Below are positions 1 to 6,758 of a stretch of 12,188 nucleotides of DNA, in pieces. The position numbers and the translations under genes were made by a program. Numbering within the stretch: position 1 is the stretch's first letter; the number at the start of each line of letters is the position of its first letter. Source of the stretch: CAOJBM01 sp051872535 (GTDB taxonomy: Bacteria; Bacillota_I; Bacilli_A; RF39; UBA660). The notes under the pieces are model-generated. The model ran no database searches, had not been told where the DNA came from, and saw only the letters and a program-made list of their open reading frames with translations. The stretch covers positions 1 through 12,188 of the forward strand of contig JBJEDY010000030.1 of the NCBI GenBank assembly GCA_051872535.1. The letters run 5' to 3'.

Positions 1-12
1 TTATCAATCAAT

Positions 13-40
13 AAAAACGGGATATCCAAACGGGATTTCC
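13..40 (-). terminator. Intrinsic terminator after scpB
   Basis: Read on the minus strand, GGAAATCC (40-33) can pair with GGATATCC (27-20) around a CGTTT loop, with one A-A mismatch, and a CGTTTTT tract follows. It lies about 20 nt past the scpB stop and would end the 414-residue protein/scpA/scpB operon. The hairpin is built from two nearly identical 13-bp tandem units. Confidence 0.55.
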
Positions 41-60
41 TAACTTAAATTAACCAATTT

Positions 61-636
61 TTAATTATTAACAGGTTCTTTTTCTTCCTTGTATATAGAT
101 GTAAATAATTCAGTTTCTTTATCTTCTTCGATATCTGGAGTTATATCTGGTAATTCATCTAAAGAATTAATACCAAAATAATCTAAAAAATCACTTGTTG
201 TTCCATATAAATTAGGTCTTCCTGGCATTGTACTTTTTCCTGTTTCTTTAATAAGACCTTTAGCTAGTAACTTCCTTATTAGATGTACACAACTTACTCC
301 TCGAATTTCATCTAATTCAACTCTTGTTATAGGTTGATTATATGCAATAATAGCTAATAATTCCAATGCTGCTTGTGATAACAAACTATTTTCAGGATTA
401 TCAACTAATCTTTTGTAATATTCTTTATGTTCTTTCTTAGTAGTTAATTTAAAAGCATTACCTAGATAACTAATGCGAATTCCTCTATTATCGCTTTCAT
501 AAGTTGCTTTTAATTTCATTAATAATTCTTTTGCTTCTTCAATATTTATATCAAGTATTTCACATATTTGTTTTAAAGTTACTCCTTCTTCACCTACAAC
601 AAATAAAATACCTTCCAAAACTCCTTGTAAATTCAT
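61..636 (-). CDS. scpB: Segregation and condensation protein B (ScpB)
   Basis: ScpB is the winged-helix partner of the bacterial SMC condensin. Its dimer binds the central region of ScpA and regulates the Smc-ScpA ring that organises and segregates the chromosome. The 191-residue length is normal. The N-terminal 'GVLEGILFVVGEEGV' and the middle part 'SQAALELLAIIAYNQPITRVELDEIRGV' (residues about 88-115), followed by 'LLAKGLIKETGKSTMPGRPNLYGTT', are hallmark ScpB segments of the two winged-helix domains. The C-terminal tail is acidic and probably disordered. The ATG lies one base after the scpA stop codon (TAA-G-ATG), so translation is probably coupled to scpA. The scpA-scpB pairing is conserved across Firmicutes. 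I see nothing missing or unusual in it. Confidence 0.96.
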   Translation of the reverse strand: MNLQGVLEGILFVVGEEGVTLKQICEILDINIEEAKELLMKLKATYESDNRGIRISYLGNAFKLTTKKEHKEYYKRLVDNPENSLLSQAALELLAIIAYNQPITRVELDEIRGVSCVHLIRKLLAKGLIKETGKSTMPGRPNLYGTTSDFLDYFGINSLDELPDITPDIEEDKETELFTSIYKEEKEPVNN

Positions 637-637
637 C

Positions 638-1360
638 TTAATTCACGCTTTCTATCATAATTGGACTAAAATTATTCTCTTGAATAATTTCAATTTCATT
701 ATTCTTACTCATTTCTAATATTGATAAAAATGTTACAATGATATATTCTTTAGTAGCTATTTCAAATAGTTCTATAAAATTAACTTTCTTACGACTTTTT
801 AAAATGGTACGAATATCATTTGTTCTTTCTTCAACACTTAATTCTCTTTTTGTTATTTTAGTATTAAGAGGTTTAACTAATTTTTGTCTTTCTTGAAACA
901 AAAGTATAGCATTCATTAAATCTGCTAGTGTAACACTACCTTTTTTTAACGGAGAGACATCCATAAATTCTTTTAAATTATCAGGAAGTCTAGTGTATAC
1001 TTCATTTCTTTTTTCTTCTAATTCTTTAAAATCTTCAGTTACTTTTTTATATTTCTCATATTCTAATAATTTATTTCTTAAATCTTCTTCAGATACAATA
1101 GAAAAATCAGCATTTTCATCTGTTTGTTCTTTTTTATTTATTAACATTCGACTTTTTAAATGAATTAATTCGGCAGACATTACCAAATATTCGCTTGCGA
1201 CATCAATATTATTATCTTCTAAATGATGAATAAAATCAACATATTGGTCGATTATATCTTTAATATTAACTTCATATATATCCATTTTAGATTCTTTTAC
1301 TAAGTGTAAAAGAAGATCTAATGGACCTTCAAAGTCATTTATACAAAAATTATATGTCAA
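638..1360 (-). CDS. scpA: Segregation and condensation protein A (ScpA)
   Basis: ScpA is the kleisin of the Smc-ScpAB condensin. Its N-terminus touches the Smc neck and its C-terminal winged helix touches the Smc head, closing the ring. The 240 residues are family length. 'FEGPLDLLLHLVKESKMDIYEV' starts at about residue 10 and is the conserved N-terminal helix. 'YLVMSAELIHLKSRMLI' follows at about 58-75, and the C-terminal winged helix is 'FIELFEIATKEYIIVTFLSILEM'. The start is a TTG at 1360-1358: an in-frame TGA lies just upstream, the conserved N-terminus begins within ten residues, and GGAAG (1374-1370) serves as ribosome binding site. It is 17 nt downstream of the 414-residue membrane protein gene and one base upstream of scpB, so the three form an operon. 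Confidence 0.96.
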   Translation of the reverse strand: MTYNFCINDFEGPLDLLLHLVKESKMDIYEVNIKDIIDQYVDFIHHLEDNNIDVASEYLVMSAELIHLKSRMLINKKEQTDENADFSIVSEEDLRNKLLEYEKYKKVTEDFKELEEKRNEVYTRLPDNLKEFMDVSPLKKGSVTLADLMNAILLFQERQKLVKPLNTKITKRELSVEERTNDIRTILKSRKKVNFIELFEIATKEYIIVTFLSILEMSKNNEIEIIQENNFSPIMIESVN

Positions 1361-1377
1361 TTTTCATCACTTCCGTT

Positions 1378-2622
1378 TTATTTACAAGTATAGCCTCTAG
1401 CTTTCATTTCAAATGATATTGTTTTAGCATTTGTTTTACCTAAGTAGTAAGCTCTATCATTGATAGTATTAAAATCAGCATTAGTTACAGTTATTGGATC
1501 TATTTTAACATAAAAACTAAAACCATTAACATTATTAGTCAAATTAGATGTGATACCAGTAATCATATTATACCTATTTGACTTATCTTGGTAACTAGTT
1601 AAAACGTTATTATACTCTTCAGGTGTCGAATATAAAACTGTTGATTCCGTTATTTGATCATCAATACCTAATAATTCATTATTTAAGAAAGTATAAGTAA
1701 GAGTTCTTCCTTCTAATGAGCAAGTTAGTTCTTGTTGTTCTTTTAAATTAGTTCTTAATTCTATATCTGGATAATCATTAGTAGTTAATTTTTTTACAGC
1801 AATTTGGAAATCTCTTGTGTATACTGTTTCAGGAATTACTAGTTTTAATTCTTTCTTTTCTGTTTTTTGTAAAATAGTATTTTCTTCTAATAAGGCACTT
1901 CCTAATAATTCATTATTACTATACATTCTGATATAAATATTATCTTGATAAAAATATGGAGAATTATCTTTGTTTTCAATATTAAATGTTAGATAATAAA
2001 GATTTTTATCTTTTGTTTTGGAAAAATTAGATAAAGTTAATTTATCAATTGATATTATAGTATCTTTAGATAAATCATAGTATTCTTTTTCTTCAGGTTC
2101 TTTCTTTTCTTCCGATATTGGTTTTTCAACCGGTTTATTTGTATTAGTATTATTTCCGTTTACTGGTAATCTGCCATTTTTAAAATTAGTAAATGCTTCT
2201 TGAATATTTGGTAAAAAAATAATCATTGCCCCAATTGCTAAAAAGAAAAGCAAGATTGGAATTGGTCCGATTGTTTTTTTAGCTTTGTATTCATAAACAA
2301 CTTTTTCAGTACCATTTAATGATATTTGAGGAATTTCTTCTTCATGTTTTATTTCATTAGAAATATTTTGTTCTCGTAGCGAATCTTGTTGTGTCTCCGT
2401 ATTAGATTTAATAGGAGATTCTGGTTGATGAGATGATTCTAATGTAGGAAAGATATTATTCATCTTTGGTTCTATAATTGGTTCAGATGTTAATGTTTTT
2501 GGTTCTTCAACTGGTTCTTGAGAGATTGGTTGAGGTTCTACTTGTTGTTCATTTATAGCATTAGTACTAGTTTCTACTACAGATGTTTCTTCTCCATTTT
2601 TAATTTCTTCTTTATTATCCAT
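1378..2622 (-). CDS. Membrane-anchored protein of unknown function, first gene of the scpAB operon
   Basis: I do not recognise a named family. The 414 residues divide into a Pro/Glu/Gln-rich, low-complexity cytoplasmic N-terminus (about 1-115), one transmembrane segment (about 118-138, 'IGPIPILLFFLAIGAMIIFL'), a short Lys/Glu/Asn linker, and a C-terminal domain (about 180-414) predicted outside the cell. The outer domain has many alternating hydrophobic residues, suggesting beta-sheet. Its only two cysteines are in 'ELTCSLEG' and in the last residues 'GYTCK', and they could form a disulfide. The topology (type II, long disordered inside tail) is inferred from the positive charges before the helix. 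It has its own promoter and a GAAGGG ribosome binding site (the ATG is at 2622) and is co-transcribed with scpA and scpB. That placement suggests a housekeeping envelope role, but no specific function can be given. Confidence 0.85.
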   Translation of the reverse strand: MDNKEEIKNGEETSVVETSTNAINEQQVEPQPISQEPVEEPKTLTSEPIIEPKMNNIFPTLESSHQPESPIKSNTETQQDSLREQNISNEIKHEEEIPQISLNGTEKVVYEYKAKKTIGPIPILLFFLAIGAMIIFLPNIQEAFTNFKNGRLPVNGNNTNTNKPVEKPISEEKKEPEEKEYYDLSKDTIISIDKLTLSNFSKTKDKNLYYLTFNIENKDNSPYFYQDNIYIRMYSNNELLGSALLEENTILQKTEKKELKLVIPETVYTRDFQIAVKKLTTNDYPDIELRTNLKEQQELTCSLEGRTLTYTFLNNELLGIDDQITESTVLYSTPEEYNNVLTSYQDKSNRYNMITGITSNLTNNVNGFSFYVKIDPITVTNADFNTINDRAYYLGKTNAKTISFEMKARGYTCK

Positions 2623-2648
2623 ATTAATCCCTTCATTCTCTATTTTTT

Positions 2649-2677
2649 ATTATAACAAAAAAGCAATAAAAAAGTCT
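2649..2677 (-). promoter_or_regulatory. SigA-type extended -10 promoter of the scpAB operon
   Basis: On the minus strand a perfect TATAAT (2654-2649) is preceded by TGT, giving an extended -10. TAGACT lies 18 nt further upstream and matches four of six bases of TTGACA. The -35-like box falls inside the stem of the terminator of the previous operon. The site lies 26 nt upstream of the ATG of the 414-residue protein. Confidence 0.5.
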
Positions 2678-2694
2678 AGTAATACCTAGACTTT
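2668..2694 (-). terminator. Intrinsic terminator of the sigF-spoVA operon
   Basis: On the minus strand, AAAGTCTAG (2694-2686) pairs perfectly with CTAGACTTT (2679-2671) around the six-base loop GTATTA, and the T-run continues to 2668. It lies 37 nt after the spoVAE stop and is the clearest terminator in the window. Confidence 0.85.
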
Positions 2695-2730
2695 ACCTTT
2701 TATATATATCCAAGACAGAAAAACACTCTT

Positions 2731-3081
2731 TTAGTCTTTGGGTTTAAAGAAAATTGTAACTGTTATTGCAAATATTATTGCACTACAAATACCCGCACTA
2801 GTTGTTGTTAAAAGATTAGTTAACATTCCTAAAAAACCATTTTGTTCAAATCCTTCAATACAAGCTTTATATAATAAATTACCAAAAGACGTAATAGGAA
2901 TAGATGCACCAACTTTAGAAAATTCAGATATATTATCATATAGTCCTAAAAATCCTAGTACTACTCCCATTACAACGAAAATACTTGTAATATGTCCATT
3001 AGTTAATTTTGTATGGTCCATAATTATCTGACCAATTAAACATATTGTCCCAACTACTAAAAATGCATTTAAATATATCAT
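2731..3081 (-). CDS. spoVAE: Stage V sporulation protein AE (SpoVAE)
   Basis: SpoVAE is a small integral membrane subunit of the SpoVA channel, which moves Ca-dipicolinic acid into the forespore and releases it at germination. The 116-residue length is normal. 'FLVVGTICLIGQIIMDHTKL' at the N-terminus, then 'GVVLGFLGLYDNISEFSKVG' and 'GASIPITSFGNLLYKA', are characteristic of the SpoVAC/AE family. Membrane segments are at about 3-22, 30-49 and 95-112, with a re-entrant or amphipathic stretch around 55-72. The ATG overlaps the spoVAD stop by four bases (ATGA), with GGAGG ahead, so the two are translationally coupled. In Bacillus this operon is read by SigG in the forespore. Here it follows a sporulation-type sigma gene directly. 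Confidence 0.93.
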   Translation of the reverse strand: MIYLNAFLVVGTICLIGQIIMDHTKLTNGHITSIFVVMGVVLGFLGLYDNISEFSKVGASIPITSFGNLLYKACIEGFEQNGFLGMLTNLLTTTSAGICSAIIFAITVTIFFKPKD

Positions 3082-4055
3082 TTTGTAACCTCCAAACTAA
3101 CTGCGTGACATATTCCAGTTAAAGGCATATGTTGATCAACCATTACTTTTGAATGTAATGAACCAGTTGCTAATAGTAGAATCTTTTTATATTTTTTTTC
3201 TTTAAGGATCTTGTTAAATAATACAAGTGGTAAACAAACTGGTCCACTTCCACCGGCATAAACATTTTGATTTTCATTATATATTAAACAACCTGCATCT
3301 TCGTGATTATTGACATTTAATTTATATTTTCTTTTTGATATTTCTTTAAATAAAATACTTCCATATTTTCCTAAATCACCAGTAAGAATTAAATCATAGT
3401 AATTAGGATTTCTTTCTAAATCATTTAAGTGCTTGAACAAAGTATCAGCTGCTGCTGGAGCCATAATTGCGCCCATATTATTGGCATCTGTTATACCATA
3501 ATCGATTGATTCTCCTATAGTTGATGATTCAATTTTTACCTTGCTTTTTTCTCCACTAACTAACGCTGCTATAGCACCAGTTACAGTATGACTGCTATAT
3601 AATTTTCGATTCGGACCATACTCAATAGGATAACGATATTGTCTTTCAGCAGTTAAATTATGAGAACTAGTAACACAGATAATATTTTGCATAGTATTAC
3701 TAGTAATAAAGTTTGCTGCAATTATTAAAGATTCATTAAAAGTTGCACAAGCATTATATATACCGAAATATGGTATATGATATTTGGAAGCACATGTATT
3801 AGTAATACAATTTTGATTTATTAAGTCTCCTCCTATTAGTAAATCAATATTACTTTCAATTAACTTATTATTATATAGAAGATTATCAATAACAGTTTTC
3901 TGCATTTCTATTTCTGTTTTTTCAAATGTGGATTCTTTATTATAGTAATCATTCATTGTAAGATTGTATCCTTTAATACGGCCTTTTTTTTCTAATGGTC
4001 CTACAATAGTAAAACTATCTTTTAAAAAAACATTGGAATATTTAAAACTACTCAT
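3078..4055 (-). CDS. spoVAD: Stage V sporulation protein AD (SpoVAD)
   Basis: SpoVAD is the soluble, membrane-associated SpoVA subunit. It has a thiolase-like fold and, in Bacillus subtilis, binds dipicolinic acid directly. The 325 residues match the family. Diagnostic segments are 'IPYFGIYNACATFNESL' (about 94-110, where C103 occupies the thiolase nucleophile position), 'ICVTSSHNLTAERQYRYPIEYG' (about 126-147), 'AAADTLFKHL' (about 201-210), 'HEDAGCLIY' and 'YAGGSGPVCLPLVLF', ending 'LLLATGSLHS..... LTGICHAVSLE'. The start overlaps the spoVAC stop by four bases (ATGA), and spoVAE overlaps its own stop in the same way. This gives a tightly coupled C-D-E transcript, the core set also found in clostridia. 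spoVAA, AB and AF are absent here. Confidence 0.96.
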   Translation of the reverse strand: MSSFKYSNVFLKDSFTIVGPLEKKGRIKGYNLTMNDYYNKESTFEKTEIEMQKTVIDNLLYNNKLIESNIDLLIGGDLINQNCITNTCASKYHIPYFGIYNACATFNESLIIAANFITSNTMQNIICVTSSHNLTAERQYRYPIEYGPNRKLYSSHTVTGAIAALVSGEKSKVKIESSTIGESIDYGITDANNMGAIMAPAAADTLFKHLNDLERNPNYYDLILTGDLGKYGSILFKEISKRKYKLNVNNHEDAGCLIYNENQNVYAGGSGPVCLPLVLFNKILKEKKYKKILLLATGSLHSKVMVDQHMPLTGICHAVSLEVTK

Positions 4056-4489
4056 CTAAATAGCACCACCTTTATTAACGCAAAGATAAAAGCACTATAT
4101 ATACCATATAATAAAACACTCCCTGCCAATTTAAAGATATTAGCACCCATACCAGTAATTAATCCTTCTTTTTTATATTCAATTGTACTACTTGTCATTG
4201 AATGAGCAAAACCAGATATTGGTATTAATAAACCACATTTAGAAAAAGTCATCATACTATCAAAAAAACCTAATCCTGTTAATAAACTACTTATACCAAT
4301 TATAATAACAGCCACCCAAATAAGAGCTGTTTCACTAGATAGTCCATAAGTATTTGTAAGAATCTCATGAATTAAAGTTCCGAATACTCCTACTAATCCA
4401 CCTATTACAAATGCTATTATTGAATTGTATAAACTTCTTTCTTTAGGCATTGTTTCTTTTACTAATTCATTATATTCTTCTTTATTCAT
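4052..4489 (-). CDS. spoVAC: Stage V sporulation protein AC (SpoVAC)
   Basis: SpoVAC is a membrane subunit of the SpoVA dipicolinate channel. The B. subtilis homologue behaves as a mechanosensitive channel. The 145 residues show membrane segments at about 20-42, 54-74 and 120-143. The family core 'LLTGLGFFDSMMTFSKCGLLIPISGFAHSMTSSTIEYKKEGLI' spans about 69-111 and is followed by 'GANIFKLAGSVLLYGI'. The short N-terminus ('MNKEEYNELVKETM') is cytoplasmic. The start is an ATG at 4489 with GGAGG eight bases upstream. That binding site is buried in the 3' arm of a strong hairpin between the sigma gene and this one. The stop overlaps the spoVAD start. Confidence 0.95.
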   Translation of the reverse strand: MNKEEYNELVKETMPKERSLYNSIIAFVIGGLVGVFGTLIHEILTNTYGLSSETALIWVAVIIIGISSLLTGLGFFDSMMTFSKCGLLIPISGFAHSMTSSTIEYKKEGLITGMGANIFKLAGSVLLYGIYSAFIFALIKVVLFR

Positions 4490-4491
4490 AT

Positions 4492-4522
4492 AAAAACCTC
4501 CATTTTTATTATGGAAGTTTTT
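4492..4522 (-). terminator. Terminator-like hairpin that contains the spoVAC ribosome binding site
   Basis: On the minus strand AAAAACTTCCAT (4522-4511) pairs with ATGGAGGTTTTT (4503-4492) through twelve pairs including one G-U, with a seven-base loop. It ends in five U. It sits 14 nt after the sigma factor stop and just before the spoVAC ATG (4489). It has the form of an intrinsic terminator, yet its 3' arm supplies GGAGG, the spoVAC ribosome binding site. It could reduce spoVA transcription, block spoVAC translation, or both. Confidence 0.6.
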
Positions 4523-4536
4523 AACATTATTATGTA

Positions 4537-5184
4537 TTAACTGACTAAATAGTTATGCATTTTATCTAAACTTCTTTTTTCATAACGCGAAACCATTACT
4601 TGAGTAAGTCCTAAAGTAGCAGCTGTTTCACTTTGTGTCATATCTTTAAAATAACGGCAGTTAATAATCTTCTTTTCTTCAGAATTTAAAGAATTAAAAC
4701 TATCTTTTAAAGCAATTTTATCTTCTAGCGCCACATTATCTTCAACAGATAATTTGTTATATAAATCAACTTCTTCTTTTGTTTGTTCATCTAAACTTAG
4801 AATACTTTGAGCATTCATTATAGTTGTTTCTATAATACTTTCATCTACTTCTAAATATAAAGCAAGCTCTTGATTAGATGGAAATCTTCCTAGTTTTTGG
4901 GCAAGTAAATATCTGGTTGTTTCTATTTTTTTATATAATTTTAAAATATCTTTATTTAGTTTTACAGTTCTATTTTCATTTGCTAATTTAAACATTTCTC
5001 CAAAAATATAATCATAAGCATAAGTAGTAAATTTAGTGTTAGAATCTTCTTTATAGTTTTTGATTGCTTTTATTAATCCTACTACCCCTACTTGATATAA
5101 ATCTTCTTTATCACAATTGTAGAATCTACTAGCTATCTTATATATTAGTTTTTCATTTACTTTAATTATTTCATCTATATTCAT
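4537..5184 (-). CDS. sigF: Sporulation-type sigma-70 factor, probably SigF
   Basis: This is a 215-residue group 3 sigma factor. It lacks region 1.1, as the sporulation sigmas do. Region 2.1-2.2 includes 'DLYQVGVVGLIKAIKNY' (about 28-44), region 2.3-2.4 'FTTYAYDYIFGEMF' (about 52-65), region 3 covers about 80-135 ('LAQKLGRFPSNQELALYLEV'), and region 4 carries the helix-turn-helix 'DMTQSETAATLGLTQVMVSRYEKRSL' (about 181-206). 'QVMVSRYEK' resembles the 'QVQVSRLEK' end of SigF and SigG. Position directly before spoVAC-AD-AE favours SigF, which in Bacillus sits between spoIIAB and spoVAA. The usual 'RYLRD'-like stretch of region 2.4 is replaced by 'KLANEN', so promoter contacts may differ. The ribosome binding site is AAGGAG, seven bases before the ATG. 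No anti-sigma gene (spoIIAB) is adjacent. SigG is the alternative assignment. Confidence 0.85.
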   Translation of the reverse strand: MNIDEIIKVNEKLIYKIASRFYNCDKEDLYQVGVVGLIKAIKNYKEDSNTKFTTYAYDYIFGEMFKLANENRTVKLNKDILKLYKKIETTRYLLAQKLGRFPSNQELALYLEVDESIIETTIMNAQSILSLDEQTKEEVDLYNKLSVEDNVALEDKIALKDSFNSLNSEEKKIINCRYFKDMTQSETAATLGLTQVMVSRYEKRSLDKMHNYLVS

Positions 5185-5228
5185 AGTAATTCTCCTTCTT
5201 AAAATAATATAGATGATATCAATTATGT

Positions 5229-5256
5229 TTTATACAAGTTCGACAAATGATGTCAT
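5229..5256 (-). promoter_or_regulatory. Possible SigA-type promoter of the sigma factor gene
   Basis: On the minus strand ATGACA (5256-5251) and TATAAA (5234-5229) are separated by 16 nt. This would place the transcript start about 38 nt before the ATG, downstream of the terminator of the previous gene. Both boxes carry one mismatch to the consensus. I saw no convincing SigH, SigF or SigG site, but AT-rich sequence makes weak boxes common. Confidence 0.4.
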
Positions 5257-5276
5257 AATAATACTGTATAATATGT

Positions 5277-5302
5277 AAAAAGATGCTATTTGTTAGCATC
5301 TT
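5277..5302 (-). terminator. Intrinsic terminator of the TasA-like gene
   Basis: On the minus strand AAGATGCTA (5302-5294) pairs perfectly with TAGCATCTT (5288-5280) around the loop ACAAA, and the T-run continues to 5277. The hairpin begins inside the last codons of the TasA-like gene, whose TAG stop (5288-5286) lies in the 3' arm. It separates that gene from the sigma factor. Confidence 0.8.
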
Positions 5303-6683
5303 CATCTATTCTATATGGATTATCAATAGTTCCATCTCCTATAACTACTGTATTAGCTTTTAGAGATATTACTGGTCTTACTCCTTTTTTATTACTTGAT
5401 GAGGATTCTTCTAATGAACCATTTGCTTTAACAACAAACATAGAAGTTTTTTTATAGTAATAATCTCTTGGAGTCATTGTAAAGAATTCTGTATTATTAT
5501 TTAAATAATAACTAGTATTTGGTAAACGATAAGTTCCACCTGCTAAGGATACTTCATCAGCTGTAATAAGTCCAACTCGGTTACGATATCTTCCACCATA
5601 ATTTTCAGTAGATGTTTCACAAGCTATGATAGGTTCTTTATCGCCAACTAATCTTGATGATGCTTGATAATAGTTGTGCCAGTTATTAATATAGTTATTC
5701 GTATCATTACAATAATTAGCTATAGCAACATAATTATCAAAGTTTTTAATAGTATTTGCATACCAAATATCTAAATAATCCTTCATAGTACTACTCTTAA
5801 TTACATTTCCTTCAGGATAAGCAAAACCAGCATAAATACTATCGTTATTTATTTCATTAAAGGCACTTTCTTCAAGAGTATCTTGAAGAATTAAACGAAT
5901 AGTCTCATCACCATTTATTCTCACAATACGCCAAGTTAAATTAGCAAAGGAAACGTAGTTATTAACTACATTACCACGGAAATAATAACTTATGCCATCT
6001 TCATCTTCAGTTGCAAATAATCCTTCATCAGTAGTTGCTACATTGCTATAATCTGGCGTTTGTTTAGCTAATATTGTAGTTTCATTCCCATTATTTTCTA
6101 AAATAGTTTCTTTAAATGTAGGTAAATTAATACTTTCCTTATCTGTTATAGCAAATTCTGCACTAAGAACTTCTTCATTTTTAATTGTACTAATCACCTT
6201 TTCATCCATCCATAACTTAATATTAAGACGTATTGTTTCTCCAGGTTCAATATCAATATTAGTAACTTTTTTACTATGGCTTAAACCAGTCATATCGGCA
6301 CGACTATTTTTTAACTCATTATATTTTATAGGTCCTTCTTCAATGTCCCCTTGAACATAAACAGTCAAGCCTTTAATGTTCATTGTATTATCTTCTTTAA
6401 TATTTAATCTTACTTCAGCTTTCTTTTCAATTTCGCAATTATTTTTTATAGATAAAGAAAAAGGTTCACTTGCTTTACCATTTTCTTCATTTAGTGGACG
6501 GAATTTTGTTTTTGATATAGCATCATCATTAGGAATGATTAATTCAAAACAACCATTTAGATTTGTTGCAATCGAATCATTTGATTCAGTAATTTTCCAA
6601 AGACCATAACTAGTTGTTAAAGAGAGTGTAATAGTTAATAATATAACAATAATAGCTAAACTTAATGCATAACTTTTCTTCAT
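5286..6683 (-). CDS. Exported TasA/camelysin-like surface protein, function unknown
   Basis: From the chosen ATG at 6683 it has 465 residues. GAGG lies eight bases upstream of that ATG, whereas the in-frame GTG at 6692 would overlap the binding site. The N-terminus 'MKKSYALSLAIIVILLTITLSLTTSYGLW' is a signal or anchor segment. The 'SYGLWKITESND' that follows and the beta-rich stretch to about residue 185 recall TasA/camelysin proteins. I see no clear AxA cleavage site. A second domain (about 200-460) carries 'SYYFRGNVVNNYVSFANLTWRIVRINGDETIRLIL' and ends 'GVRPVISLKANTVVIGDGTIDNPYRI', a pattern I associate with surface proteins of uncultured gut Bacilli (DUF6273-like ends). Four cysteines in two close pairs could form disulfides. 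It has its own promoter and terminator. An adhesin, matrix or spore-surface role is possible but not shown. Confidence 0.85.
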   Translation of the reverse strand: MKKSYALSLAIIVILLTITLSLTTSYGLWKITESNDSIATNLNGCFELIIPNDDAISKTKFRPLNEENGKASEPFSLSIKNNCEIEKKAEVRLNIKEDNTMNIKGLTVYVQGDIEEGPIKYNELKNSRADMTGLSHSKKVTNIDIEPGETIRLNIKLWMDEKVISTIKNEEVLSAEFAITDKESINLPTFKETILENNGNETTILAKQTPDYSNVATTDEGLFATEDEDGISYYFRGNVVNNYVSFANLTWRIVRINGDETIRLILQDTLEESAFNEINNDSIYAGFAYPEGNVIKSSTMKDYLDIWYANTIKNFDNYVAIANYCNDTNNYINNWHNYYQASSRLVGDKEPIIACETSTENYGGRYRNRVGLITADEVSLAGGTYRLPNTSYYLNNNTEFFTMTPRDYYYKKTSMFVVKANGSLEESSSSNKKGVRPVISLKANTVVIGDGTIDNPYRIDEDANK

Positions 6684-6718
6684 AACACTCACCTCGTGTC
6701 TTCGTTATTCTATATATA

Positions 6719-6747
6719 AATATAGTATAATTTAGGGATTAAGTCAA
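6719..6747 (-). promoter_or_regulatory. SigA-type promoter of the TasA-like gene
   Basis: On the minus strand TTGACT (6747-6742) and TATATT (6724-6719) are separated by exactly 17 nt. The start would fall near 6712, about 29 nt before the ATG. Two identical 10-bp sequences surround the -35 box and may be an operator (see the repeat entry). Confidence 0.6.
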
Positions 6748-6757
6748 ATAATTTAGG
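6727..6757. repeat. Pair of exact 10-bp direct repeats at the TasA-like promoter
   Basis: ATAATTTAGG occurs at 6727-6736 and again at 6748-6757 on the plus strand, 21 bp apart start to start, which is two helical turns. One copy lies in the -35/-10 spacer and the other directly upstream of the -35 box. The placement fits binding by a regulator on one face of the helix, but an AT-rich 10-mer could recur by chance. Confidence 0.4.
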
Positions 6758-6758
6758 A

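Noticed and set aside
1350..1367. Five-codon ATG frame overlapping the scpA start
   Set aside because: It may compete for the same ribosome binding site, but it ends at once in TAA. The ScpA homology fixes the TTG start in another frame.
2738..3031. Plus-strand frame of 97 codons
   Set aside because: It is the complement of spoVAE, which is clearly real, and the plus-strand peptide resembles no family.
5205..5235. GTATA with CATCTATA 15 nt downstream, considered as a SigG promoter for the sigma gene
   Set aside because: The -35 fits, but the -10 deviates from CATnnTA at key positions. The SigA-like pair nearby is the better, still modest, candidate.
6376..6609. Plus-strand frame of 77 codons
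   Set aside because: It lies opposite the TasA-like gene, with no ribosome binding site or recognisable motif.
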